Shown: positions 31,735 through 42,289 of the stretch, in pieces
How positions within the stretch are numbered: position 1 is the first letter of the stretch
How the letters are laid out: each line of letters begins with the position of its first letter
Assembly: GCA_036362985.1 (NCBI GenBank)
Contig: JAYGXS010000010.1
Location: 6,731,591-6,795,590 of the forward strand
DNA length: 64,000 nucleotides
Source: Ligula intestinalis
Lineage: Eukaryota; Platyhelminthes; Cestoda; Diphyllobothriidea; Diphyllobothriidae
Direction of reading: 5' to 3'
Position numbers and translations under genes: made by a program
Notes under the pieces: generated by a model
The model's database searches: none
What the model was told of the DNA's origin: nothing
Seen by the model: only the letters and a program-made list of their open reading frames with translations

Positions 31735-32493
31735 ATGGATTCTTTCGGAGATAATCATAATTCTCCTTTTGATGGGATGAATAATCTTTGAGGAAGCATC
31801 TTCTGCAAACGACCCAAAACCGTGCAAGCTCCCCTGATTCTGATTCCGGCTGCCAGCAATTCGTTTGGCTTTCCCCGCACGGACGTTTCAATGGTGGCAG
31901 CCGGTGCCTGCTCCTTTTCCCCACCGGTTATCCTTCCCAAACCCTCCTTTCCACGTCCCCAACCCCCCACAGCTACCCTCCACGCCCCAAATACACTTAT
32001 AGTACCCCAAACCTTACAGCCGAGCCAAAACTTCAGGCAATGGCTCGCCCGATTGTATATTTTCCTGGCTGACATACCCTTCGACGAACATACTCGATAT
32101 ATTCTCAACTTCCTTAATCCCGACGCCCTCGAATTGGCTCTTTCTTCGGGAATTACCTTGTCTTCACCCTTCGCTGATACTCAGGCTACCATGTTATCCT
32201 TTTTTGACAACCAAATGTCAGCTGGCGCCGCAGCCGTCTACTTCAGCAGCCTGAAAGAGCAGCCCCAACAATCACCAGGTGAATTCGCACTCGAACTTAC
32301 CCGTTATGCCCGGATGGAATACCTCGATATTTCCAAACCAGCACAGGACCGTCTTATCCTCTACCGTTTCACCACTGGTCTCCGTGACCGTACCGTCATG
32401 GACCATTTCCTGATCGAATCTCCTCCCGACCTCCCCACCGCCATCCGGCGCTGTCGCCAGTATACAGACCATTACAATTTCCCGGCCTTCTGA
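31735..32493 (+). pseudogene. Gypsy G1 Gag (one in-frame stop)
   Basis: From ATG 31735 the frame reads MDSFGDNHNSPFDGMNNL, then a TGA where the sister copy at 41848 has a Leu codon, then 234 more codons. It includes ASNSFGFPRTDV, a Pro-rich linker, and a retroviral-type capsid region (QNFRQWLARLYIFLADI, FFDNQMSAGAAAVYFSSLKE, SPGEFALELTRYARMEYLDI, DRLILYRFTTGLRD). It is the structural protein that packages the element RNA in cytoplasmic particles. The single stop would truncate it at 18 residues. Confidence 0.85.
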
Positions 32494-32940
32494 CCATCCT
32501 CTGGCCGCCCTCCAGCTGCCAACCCTACACCGACCCTTTTTCCACCTACCTGTCCACCGCCGCCACCCCGCACAGTTCCTTCGAAACCAAGCCTTCCCAC
32601 ACGATTTCCACAACACAACCCTGGGTGCCGTTTCTGCGCGGCGTTCGGCCCCGATGCTCGTCGATGCGGCCACAATCAACCCTGTAAGTCCCCTATTCTT
32701 CTGACCTTCGATGAACCTTCCCATACGTCTGCCTTTATTGTCGCCAGCGGGTTTGCTATAGGCGCCGTGCTATCCCAACCTGACAAGAACGGTCTCGAAC
32801 ATCCCATTTGCTTCGCCAGCAATGCCTTGTCAAGGACCCAGCGTAACTACAGCGCTACCCACAGAGAACTTTTGGCTGTCGTGACATTTTTCCAACAGTT
32901 CAGACATCTATTACTGCCTAAACACTTCGTCATCAAGGTC
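32494..32940 (+). pseudogene. Gypsy G1 zinc knuckle joined to RNase H (protease and RT deleted)
   Basis: After the Gag stop the sequence gives a Pro-rich stretch and CRFCAAFGPDARRC...C, the Gag zinc-knuckle type motif of CsRn1-like elements (about 32625-32690). Directly afterwards comes ILLTFDEPSHTSAFIVASGF, AIGAVLSQPD, PICFASNALSRTQRNYSATH and RELLAVVTFFQQFRHLLLPK, the gypsy RNase H. Protease and RT, normally about 1.5 kb, are missing, so there is an internal deletion near 32690. The RNase H is then cut by an insertion at about 32940. Confidence 0.85.
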
Positions 32941-33550
32941 AAGATCAAGGCGCCTAAGTGAAATAGATATTTTTATCAGATATCATCGTTACTTGCTGAA
33001 GTTACTAGCTTAATTGTTGTTATTTATTTGTATATCTAACCCTTTAGCAACTGCACAAACCGGGAGTTGTCTTTCTTACCGATAGGTCAAAATATACATT
33101 TTTATACTGCTTCACCGACAAAGCCTCATCCTAGTTCCGGTAAATTCACGTAAAAAGCAAGAAATCAATTGCATAAATACTTAATAATATCTAAAAATTT
33201 GGTACTATATTAATTTTCAGCAAGAAATAGTTTATATTACTCGACATAATATTAGATATAATTTTCATCCTGCGTAGCCTCTTCGGTAATTCAAATTTTC
33301 TGTCGCAATTTTGTGCATAACTTTGCTTAGAACGTATCCTATCACTCACCTTCTATTCAATATGATACCAAAGCCACACCTGAGACGTAAATTAACCCGG
33401 AATATCAATCCTCCTAACGATAAACCCATCTTAAGCATGAAGAAACTTGACCTTGATGCTTTAGACAACTTTAGTCAGCTTTATAACCAATATGCTTGTC
33501 TGTTTACGGTCCTTGGTGCCATCTTTGATGAAAAGGTATCTACATTCACC
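32941..33550 (+). mobile_element. Element X, 5' fragment inserted in the gypsy RNase H
   Basis: The stretch interrupts RNase H between KHFVIK and the following PLRGIMHQF-type block. It matches, collinearly, the minus-strand sequence at 57440-56950: a non-coding leader of about 300 bp (cctagttccggta...tcacgtaaaaagcaagaaat, agcaagaaatagtttata, aacgtatcctatcactcacc), then an ORF starting ATGATACCAAAGCCAC. The ORF gives MIPKPHLRRK, LSMKKLDLDALDNF and [19 protein letters not shown], then runs into gypsy sequence. The element type is unknown. Confidence 0.75.
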
Positions 33551-34345
33551 TCTCCCTTAAGGGCATTATGCACCAATTTGCACGTTGGCAGGAGTTCCTA
33601 CAGGACTTTGATTACGAGTGCATTTATCGCCCGGGGCCCCACCACAACAATGCTGACGCCCTATCCCGTATACCCACCAACCCTACCCGATTCCCCGGAC
33701 TCCGTCGAGTCCATCAATGCACTGGTTATTTCGAAACCCAACCGTTTCGAATGGTTCTCCGTGCAAGGCTCCAACCCCGACACCGCCACCATCTATCGAC
33801 ACCTTTCGTCCGGTCTTCCCAAACGCACTGAACGCGAGATGCTCGGTTTTAGTGCTAGGGCCCGTCTTCTCCTCCAACAATGGCCCCACCTTCTCGTAGA
33901 GAATGAGGTTCTTTTCCTGCGCGACCCCGACTCCCGTCGTTTACGACCCGTCGTACCCAGGTGCCTCATCGACCCTGTCCTCACTGATCTCCATAAGGAG
34001 CTTGGTCTCTGTGGGCAACGCCAAACCGACCTGGCCACCCATGCCCATTTTTGGTGGTCCCAGATGCGTTCTTCCGTGATCTACTTCTGTCAGAGCTGTC
34101 CCACCTGTGCCTCTTACAAACACCCCTCTCCGACACCCCTCTCCGACACCCCTCTCCGACACCCCTCTCCGACACCCTTCTCCGACACCCCGAGCTCCGC
34201 TCCAACCCATGACCACCGGTTTTCCGGGTGAACGTGTCGGTCTGGATCTCATCGGCCCCCTATCTATCTCCTTCCGCGGTTACACCCATGTTTTGGTTAT
34301 GGTCGACTATTTCACCATTGTGTCGTACTTCATCAGAAAATGGAA
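33551..34345 (+). pseudogene. Gypsy G1 RNase H end and integrase N-terminal half
   Basis: One frame gives [20 protein letters not shown] and [16 protein letters not shown], the end of RNase H. The frame that continues to 34231 gives LHKELGLCG, THAHFWWSQM and YFCQSCPTCASYK, the HHCC zinc-binding domain of integrase. After a 13-bp repeat expansion and a frameshift come FPGERVGLDLIGPLSISFRG and YTHVLVMVDYFT, the first catalytic Asp region of the integrase core. The rest of the core and the 3' LTR are missing; unrelated sequence starts at about 34345. Confidence 0.85.
34121..34185 (+). repeat. 13-bp tandem repeat, five copies, inside integrase
   Basis: The unit cacccctctccga is repeated five times (the last with one change). 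It expands the linker between the zinc-binding domain and the catalytic core and shifts the frame. Confidence 0.9.
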
Positions 34346-34659
34346 TCAAATTGGAATTTGTTCTTCACGTCATTGAACTGAATTTGCAGCCTACAACCAA
34401 AGCAAGTGAAAACAGCCTGAAAAAACCACCAGTGACAAGATCAGCAGTTATTCAGGACCTCGAAGTTCTACAAACGGCTGAGTCGTTCCTGAATATGCTG
34501 CATATTGTTTATACACATTTGAAAGTGCTTTTTAGTAATTAAGCGTATTGTTTACTCAGTCTGCTAGAAATATTTGCAATACTTTACACACCGTCAGAAG
34601 ATTTTCGTTATTTTGAATACCAGACAACACACTACGTCATAGTCGCATTTTGAATTAAG
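34346..34659. other. Unassigned junction sequence
   Basis: AT-rich, follows the truncated integrase and precedes the CR1-like element D. No motif recognised. Confidence 0.4.
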
Positions 34660-35913
34660 TCGTTTCGTTTGCAAATGGAAGTAGCAAATATTACCCTCGA
34701 TAATTCTACTAAACTGTCAGCGGGGCCAGGAATCCAACCGCGGACGCCTCGGAAGGAAGTCGAACGGCTAGATGATGGAGCTATAGAAGAGAACAATAGT
34801 GAGGATCAAATTAGATCATCAACTACAGAAGAGCGGTCTCGAAGTTTATTGAAAAGTCTTCCTAGCAAACGGACGAAAAAGCTTAGAAGTTAAAGAGGTG
34901 CAACTTATAAAAATGAGGCTTGCACATCCTGTCTTACGCTTCTGCACAAATTTGCAGACCACGATAAGGAGCTCCATAATTTAAAATGGAGATGGAGGGA
35001 TTAAAGAAATCTCTTCGCTTCCTCCTTAAAAAGGACAACATTATCGTACCTGAAGTTGAGAGTAGCCAGCAGAGAAGAGTATTTGCAGAATACCGGGGCG
35101 GAGCATCCACTGAGAAAGATGAACAGACACCGGCAACCCAAGCGGTGAAATCGGTAGATTCCACCTAAAATCATCTCGATACTGCACGAAACAAAACACC
35201 CACCAAACAACACGCTCCAATCAGAGAAGGAGATTGTACAACTCCACTTTCTTGTGAAGTCGGTTTGGGCACAGAAAGCCAGCATAAAAAGATAGTGGGT
35301 ATGCTAAGGCTGCATACAAATCACTGGAAAAAAACCACAAATGCGTAAGGGGGACAGCACGAAGACAGCTTTGAACAAAGCCATCCCGGCTTCCAAAAGA
35401 AGCCTATCTCTGGTGATGGTAAGGAAAACCCAAAGTCACAAGCCATTCCTATCGATACCTCGGGGTCTTCCGATGGCAGTAGGGCTGAAAATATATCAAG
35501 GGTCTCCGTGGCCCGCCAAAACTGCAAAGTCGTTCAAGGCCTACCTGAATCAGACGGAACTATTCCGAAGGAAAGGACGGATGCGGACGTCGAAAAGTTT
35601 CGGGACCTGCTAAAAGATATTCTCAGACAGCGAGAGACAGTAGGAGTTTGTGGAGCTTTCAGGATAGGCAAACAGGTTAGTGAACAGTCGGAAACTGTCT
35701 GACCTCGACCTTTCAGGATAGTTTTGGATAACAAAGAACAGGTGAACTTGGTTCTGTCCCGGAAGACAGCTCTCCGCCACTCACATAAGACGGTGTTTTT
35801 TCAGCCGGACTACTCTCCAGCAGAACGTCTGAAACGCCGAGAATTGGTGGCGGAACTACGGCAGAGAGAGAGAGAGCTGGAGAGAGAAATTTGGCTACCT
35901 TCAGGGACCAAAT
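34660..35913 (+). pseudogene. CR1-like element D, ORF1
   Basis: Frames over 34669-35168 encode an acidic-basic segment (KSLPSKRTKKLRS) and EMEGLKKSLRFLLKKDNIIV. At 35508-35913 there is an RNA-binding-like region: NCKVVQGLPESDGT, VEKFRDLLKDILRQ, RPFRIVLDNKEQVNLVLSRK, then a charged helix KRRELVAELRQRERELERE. The pattern resembles the RRM-type ORF1 of LINEs. Several stops and frameshifts break it. Confidence 0.65.
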
Positions 35914-35937
35914 AATACAGAAAACTACCAAAGTGCT

Positions 35938-37182
35938 GTGAAAGCAGTCAGTCCTGATGACGGCTGCGGTCCAGTTGTACTGGAAAACTCGCGCCCAAAC
36001 GCATTGGACACTGCAGAGTCTCGCTGGCTTAAATTTCTATCTAATAACGCCCAGTGTTTATTCTCGAAGTTTGATGAACTTCGAATACAGGCAGCCGATG
36101 GGTCCCCTGATGTTATAGCAATTACAGAAACCTGGCTGTCACAGAGCATCAGTGATTTAGAAGTGGCGCTATGCAAATACCAACTATTTAGACGAGACCG
36201 AGTTGAAAGCCAGGGTGGAGGAGTTGCTATGTATGTATAGAACGAATTAATTGTGTGCGAGAAGCCTGAAAGGATTACTCATGGTATAGAGGCAATTTGG
36301 CTGACAATTAAGGCACGGGGTCCGCAGCCCCTGGAAGCCGTGACTGTCTACTGACCACCGCGGACAAACAGTGATGCAGATGCGCGTTTACTGGTGTGCA
36401 CGAAGGAGATAGGAAGTCGACCTGATGTTGTACTCATGGGCGACTTCGATGCGCCCAGCATATGTTGGAACAATTTGCGGGCCAATTGTTCTAAAAACGC
36501 ATTTGATCACCATCTGGTAAAAACAACACTTGAGGCCCATCTCACACAAAATTTCCTAGTTTCAACTAGAGCACGTGGAGGGCAACAAGCTAGTTGTTTA
36601 GATCCAGTCTTCACGAAGCATCCCAATACTGTAGACGAGGTATGCTGCCTACCTCCACTAGGTCGAAGTGATCATGCCGTACTTTTGTGGGATTATGGTC
36701 TTTACTCGTTACCCCCAACAGTAAACGAACCACGGCCGAATATATGGCGAGGTGACTTCTCACAAACGAGAGTAGAGGCATCACAAATAAACTGGGGTCT
36801 TCTTTTCTCTGGAGATGTCACTGAGGACTGGAATACATTTAAGGCGTGGTTGTAGCAGCTAATGCGCAGTCATTGTCCACTTTCAGTGCCCAAGGTATCT
36901 AGCCGACCTCCGTGGCTGAACAGACTATCAAAAGAGAGATCAATAAAAAAGAAAGCTTTGGAAGAAGTTTTGCAACACAAGCCGCAACAAAGATGTTGAA
37001 CAGTATAAAATCCAACAGAATAAGGTAAAAAATGGTTTTCAAAGCACGACGGGACTTTGAGAGTGATCTACTTCGTCGAGCTGTCAATAATCCAAAGCTG
37101 CTTTACATTAATTTACGGAAAAGCACACGTAAAAGGAACCCGATTCCTGTTATGCAAACTGATGATGGTCACGAAATTTCCG
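35938..37182 (+). pseudogene. CR1-like element D, endonuclease and linker
   Basis: Endonuclease blocks are in order: NNAQCLFSKFDELR, PDVIAITETWLSQSI, YQLFRRDRVESQGGGVAMYV, a stop, EAIWLTIKARG, TVY*PPRTNS, VVLMGDFDAPSICWNN, SCLDPVFTKHPN and LGRSDHAVLLWDY. The catalytic Glu and the SDH block are kept; GDFN is changed to GDFD. The linker goes on to LLRRAVNNPKLLYINLRKST and ends at HEISDS (about 37182), where a different CR1 element joins. The RT of D is missing. Confidence 0.85.
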
Positions 37183-37184
37183 AC

Positions 37185-38345
37185 TCTTAACATTAAAATA
37201 AGACCTGATCCTAGTTACACTTCTATAAACCCCAAAAATCTTGCCATTGAATCTATGAATAACTACATTAGGTCATTGGATTGGAGCTCTTTTCTCCTAA
37301 CAGCATCCCCTCTAGAAGCTGTAAACTAATTATATGCCACCCTTAATTTAATTCGAGATACCCTAATTGACGAGAGATCCCCATGTAAGAAATCAGTAAT
37401 CCCAAACTTCCTTTCCAAACGGCTAAAAAAACTTAAAAAACAACTGCACGTCCCATGTATTAGCTATCTACGCTCAGACGCATTACAGAGATTCACGAGT
37501 TAGCCCAGAACATTGAAACAAATAAGACGATAGCAGCAGAACATCGGGCAATCGAGTCCCCAGAAGGAACAGCCCAAATCTTCAGGAAACAAATAAATAA
37601 TCATCAAAAACAAGGCCCCCAAATCATGCTTGATGACAAAAGAATAGTAATAACAAATAACAACCAAATAGCAAATCTTTTCAACGAGTATTTCTCAACC
37701 AACTTTTCAGTCGAGGAAGAACCAATCCCCAACCAGCAGAAATGACGGCACTAGTATTAAAAGAGATATTGTTTAACAAAGAAACTGTAGAGAAAGCTAT
37801 TCGCCAACTGTCCAATTCCACATCATATGGACTGGATAGAATTCCTCCTTGCATACTGAGACATATGACATATGCCCCAATACTTCTGTCTTACCTTTTC
37901 TCGTTACTGCAGTCAAATAGTACTTATCCAGAAATATGGAAAAAATCATGTATCACCCCAATTTACAAAAACGGAAATCGGTCCAATGCCCAAAATTATC
38001 GTGGTGTTCACCGAACATCGGTTTTAGCAAAAATCTTAGAAAAAATTATTTATAACCAAATGTAAGACCATCTGACGAATGTAAATCTCATACCTCCCTC
38101 TAAACATGCCTTTTACCTAAAAATTAATGTCAGTCCTGCCATCTCACTTTCTTGGAATTCGTCTCCATAAATCGAGATGATGGGAACACGGTAGCTACAA
38201 GTTACTTTGATTTAAAAAAGCCTTTGACAAAGTTCCCCATAAAAGACTGATCGTGAAGCTAGTGAGTCATGGGATTCAGCCCCCCCCCCTCCTTGATTTC
38301 CTCAAATCCTCTCTTCAAAACCGATTCCAAGTAGTACAACTTCGA
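37185..38345 (+). pseudogene. CR1-like element E, linker and 5' half of the RT
   Basis: Starts in the endonuclease-RT linker (MNNYIRSLDWSSFLLTASPL and a run rich in Lys). The RT begins at about 37780 with VEKAIRQLSNSTSYGLDRIP, YPEIWKKSCITPIYKNGNRS, AQNYRGVHRTSVLAKILEKI, then after stops FDLKKAFDKVPHKRLI and LKSSLQNRFQVVQLRN. It is interrupted at about 38345 by the 3' end of element A in the opposite orientation. Its 3' part resumes at about 39400. Confidence 0.8.
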
Positions 38346-39395
38346 AATATAGTATAAATAATAAATAAATAAATTTTATATTTTAGGCCCGGAGGGCCTT
38401 GTCATTGCAAACTTAGTGCTGTGGAAAAATAAATACAAAGTTGATAAATGCTGCTCTCCATGAAAAAACCACAAAGACAGCGGGAGCGTTTAGAAGTGTT
38501 GGTAGATTAATTCATATTCACCAACATATCGTCGTTTTAAAATAGTAGTCAGCGCATGGTGAACTCAGGAGGAAGCAGTGAAAAAAAAACTCCTACCATT
38601 TAAGCTGGGGCGGAGTTCAGCGAACCCCCGCTTAAAAAAAACAAAACGTAGGAGAAAAAAACTGCTTCAAAAAAATTAAGGGGGTTGGTTGAGAGGATTG
38701 ATTGTAGTGCAAATGAGACAGGACAGTTGATGAGAACGAATGAGGGTTGGAAACGCTTCTTAAAAATTGGAGAAATCATATAACAGCAGATGCTGACGTT
38801 CACCATTGTTACAGTGCCCGACTGGCTTCATGATCAACCATCAGGGAGGTAAGACCGGAGGAGGCCATCGCGGACAACAGGGTCAACAAGAGAGTGAACG
38901 GCAGAGCTCACCTGATAATCAACGAAACGCCGGATATGTGACCTTGTAGACTGCGAAGTTTGGCGACGAGCTGGCGAAAATAGCAGAACCGCCACGAGCA
39001 TGACTAAAGACCATGAAGCCTATCGTCAGGGTTGTAAAACGGAGAATGGAGAAAACAGCAATAATGACCAGACAGAGAAGTGGACGAAACATAATTGCAA
39101 ATATCACTCAAAAGAGGAAGATATAGACGTATATGGAAAAAAATTGACATAAACATTACCACTTCAGAAAACAGGGGACCCTTTTCAACGTCCAAAAGTT
39201 GTGTGTTTGGGAAGGAGACGGATAACAAGGACTTTATATCTTCCGAATTTGAGTGTTTACGTAATTTGACTTCAAAAACTGCTAAGTTAGACGACAGCAT
39301 AATTTCGAGGGGAATATTATTCCAGTCGAAGTCATATTTGGACGCAAAGAAGTGAGAATGGTCCTATTCAATAATGTACAATAGATATGGTCTTT
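38346..39395 (-). mobile_element. CR1-like element A, 3' end (same family as B)
   Basis: On minus the coding end at 39355-39250 reads FFASKYDFDWNNIPLEIMLS and VFEVKLRKH, the C-terminus of CR1-type RT. A long 3' UTR and the terminus follow: gcactaag...gacaaggccctccgggcc, taaaatataaaattt, and a TTTA-repeat tail at about 38345-38375. The same terminus occurs at 45370-45520 in element B. It is a 5'-truncated insertion inside element E. Confidence 0.8.
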
Positions 39396-40010
39396 AACCC
39401 CTCTGGCAAAGGCGACTCCAAAATGGTTTAACTTTCCTATTGAAAGTGACACGTAATCAAATCATCCTTAGGAATAATATGTAAACAAATCAAAACGGTT
39501 CCCGTCCCACTAGAAACAACCAGCATACAATTCATAACGCTAAAGCAAGGACGGCCCAGCGATCGAATTTCTACACAATAAGATATGCGATCATATGGAA
39601 TGCCCTACCCAACGATATTCGCAAAAGCCACAGTTTAGCCGAATTAAGAAGAAAGACCAAGCAGTTCTTCTCAAATGACATGACGCATATATTTCTGAAC
39701 AAAAAGGGCACTTTGCTAACCAGTTCTTTGACGTCCAATTCGGACCAAAAGGGATCTAACGGTCCAGAGGAGTTCCCGCACATTTTGGAGAAAACTGGCC
39801 ACTGCTGGAGGCTTTCCAGTCGATGGTTTCCAACGCTGATCAAATCAAAGCTTAAGCAAAATTGTGCCTTGCCTCCTTTTCCAATCCTTAAAAATAAATT
39901 ACAAAAACAAAAACTAAGAACAATTTATCTATTCCAATATTCTTCGACTACCATCTCAATGTTTATAAAAAAATTATTATGAAAGAAAATACTTTTCTCT
40001 TCAACTATAC
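39396..40010 (+). pseudogene. CR1-like element E, RT C-terminus
   Basis: After the nested element A the plus strand gives RPTRNNQHTIHNAKART, AQRSNFYTIRYAIIWNALPN, DIRKSHSLAELRRKTKQFF and then a polar tail to the stop near 39980. This is the conserved end of CR1 ORF2. It supports A having inserted into E. Confidence 0.7.
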
Positions 40011-41432
40011 TAAAACATATATTGTTTCCTCTTATAATGTATCAAAAGTATCAATACTAATAATGTAAATCTCAATCTCACTTAGATATTCGACAAACGA
40101 AAGGCCGATGCACTTGAATGACGATGGTGCTTCGCAGCTGCCTCAACCCACCTCAGACATCTGCAACGTCCCATCTAATTATCAAACTTGTGCCAATGGA
40201 CAACGATTGTAATCTCCGTATCGAGCAGACCCATGCATACGGAAGATGCGATGTCCTTGGGATGAACTACTGGATACCAGACACGACACTTTGGGATAGG
40301 AACGACAAAAATGCTGGTCGCTGATAGGCACTTTCATCCGGAAGCCTGACATCTTACCCACACATTCCTTTTTTTATTATGCCATTGTGGGGAGCTAATT
40401 TTGCTATAATCTTCAATCAGTTGTCCTTCAATAGTTAGGCTTACGTTTGGTTTAAAAGTAAGTATGACGACTGGCGCGCACGCGTACGGTGATGTGCGCC
40501 AAACGAAGCAGGTAAACCAATTGGCGAACAGGAAGTGAAATTGTCGTTCTTTACCCTCAGACGGTCTTTTCTTATTGATAAGACTTTTAGCAAAAACAAA
40601 GGAAAATCGCGGAAAGCCAACCCATTTTAAATGGCAGTTTGGCCTTCTTATTATGAGTAGTTAAATAACTGCATCGGAAAGTCAACCGGTGATTGGCAAA
40701 TGAAGAAATCGTCTATGTTTTGAAATTGGTTTTTCGGTTGCACTTCAAGCAACTTCTTTCTTTGCTTTGGCCCATTCATTTAAGTTATATCAAAGGGATT
40801 GAATATGCACCGCGAACATTTCGAAGAAAAAGAATACATTTACCTCAAACACCCTGAAGGGATAGGCGGCTAAGTATACCTCAGTTAAAGGACTTTGACT
40901 GAACTGAACTGAACCCGCGCGGTTTGAATTTTCGAGCAACACGAAAGCGAAATAAATTCAAGTTTAACACGGAAATAAATTGTCGAAAGACAAAAATTGG
41001 ATCAAAAAACACACTGTTTTGCAACGATCCTTCGTTCAATTCCCTGCCATACTGTTACTGTTCGACCAGGAAATTTCTCCAAATCGAGCATCCTGCTGGA
41101 ATTATTGGCTTGGATTACACAGTCTACCTGTCCAAATCAATCTCGTTAGGATTTCTGAGGAGTTTCCACGGAGAAAACGACAAAGGTTGAGTCGCTCTAT
41201 TATATTATATCACATTTGTTGATACCAGTATTAAACTTACCAAATGCATACTTAGAAACTAAACTAGCTCGGTTGCTTCGCCTGTTTTTATCAACCCTGA
41301 ACTAAGTTTACAAGTTTAGACGGTTACCTAGTAGTCAGTCAAAGCTATGCTGCTTAAATTCTAATCACAATCGTCTTCAGTAAAAAAATTCAACTCCTAA
41401 AAAATTATTGTATCAGCAAAGCGTAGCCTTAG
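40011..41432. other. Unassigned sequence up to an assembly gap
   Basis: No recognised domain. A short run of actgaactgaactgaaccc lies near 40895. Frames 40924-41222 are open but anonymous. Confidence 0.4.
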
Positions 41433-41532
41433 NNNNNNNNNNNNNNNNNNNNNNNNNNNNNNNNNNNNNNNNNNNNNNNNNNNNNNNNNNNNNNNNNNNN
41501 NNNNNNNNNNNNNNNNNNNNNNNNNNNNNNNN
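41433..41532. other. Assembly gap (100 N)
   Basis: Run of 100 N directly upstream of the gypsy G1 polypurine tract. Confidence 0.99.
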
Positions 41533-41593
41533 TTCCCTCCCCCCTAGCTGACATCAGCACTGAGGACTGTGCTACATCTTAGGAGGGGGGCTA
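41533..41593 (+). mobile_element. Gypsy G1 internal 3' end with polypurine tract
   Basis: The purine run aggagggggg at 41581-41590 lies three bases before the LTR start TGTAACG at 41594, the position of a plus-strand primer. The sequence before it is presumably the 3' internal end of a G1 copy now hidden in the gap. Confidence 0.6.
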
Positions 41594-41847
41594 TGTAACG
41601 AACCACCCTGACCTTCGTTTGTTTGAATTGGTTTCCTTGGTTGTCTAGTTTCAATTTTTGGTATTGCAGGAGAAGTCGCGGCTTGGGGTCGTCGTTCCAT
41701 CGTCGTTTTTTTCCACGCCATCGCCCCTTTCTCCTCTCACGTGTTAAGTCTAACGCTTTTTTACTACAAACCTTTCTTTCGATATTTTTTTATCCAATCG
41801 TTTGTTCAATAAACGTTACTCAATTCTCAAAAATCCTATATTCACTC
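41594..41847 (+). mobile_element. Gypsy G1, second LTR/leader copy
   Basis: Matches 31480-31734 closely, including ttgtttgaattggtttcctt, ggttgtctagtttcaatttt and ttgttcaataaacg with an AATAAA. It is preceded by a polypurine tract and followed by the Gag start, so it serves as 3' LTR for one copy and 5' LTR for the next. Confidence 0.8.
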
Positions 41848-42005
41848 ATGGACTCTTTAGGAGATAATTATAATTCTCCTTTTGATGAGATGAATAACCT
41901 TTTAGGGAGCATCTTCTGCGAAAAACCCAAAACCGTGCAAGCTCCCCTGATTTCGATTCTGGCTACCAGCAATTCGTTTGGCTTCCCCGCTCGGATGTTA
42001 CATTA
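41848..42005 (+). pseudogene. Gypsy G1 Gag, truncated second copy
   Basis: ATG at 41848 opens a frame with MDSLGDNYNSPFDEMNNLLG, SIFCEKPKTVQAPL and ATSNSFGF, homologous to the Gag at 31735. Homology ends at about 42000 and a stop follows. Only the N-terminal 50 or so residues remain. Confidence 0.8.
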
Positions 42006-42289
42006 GCACTGGTGGGGAGACCCAAAACACTGAAAACGTATAGCAACCTTTGTACCAAATTGCTCAATTTGGCAAACTTAAAGCATCTTTACGTTGGTGA
42101 AAGTCAGCTGTTACTTTTCGCTGCATAACGTGAGTTACGTAAGCGAAAAATGCAAAATTGAATTCGTATAGCAAAATTGACGCAAACAACAAGGTTATAT
42201 AATATGGCCGCGAAGGCTAAGCAATAACGTAAGCAAGTTTAAAACAGGGAAGGAAGGGAAAGTGGGGGAAAGTTTGGGGCAAAACGTTG
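42006..42289. other. Unassigned junction sequence
   Basis: AT-rich, possibly the 3' end of the minus-strand Penelope-like copy. No motif. Confidence 0.35.

Noticed and set aside
32272..32724. 150-codon minus frame
   Set aside because: Antisense of the gypsy Gag.
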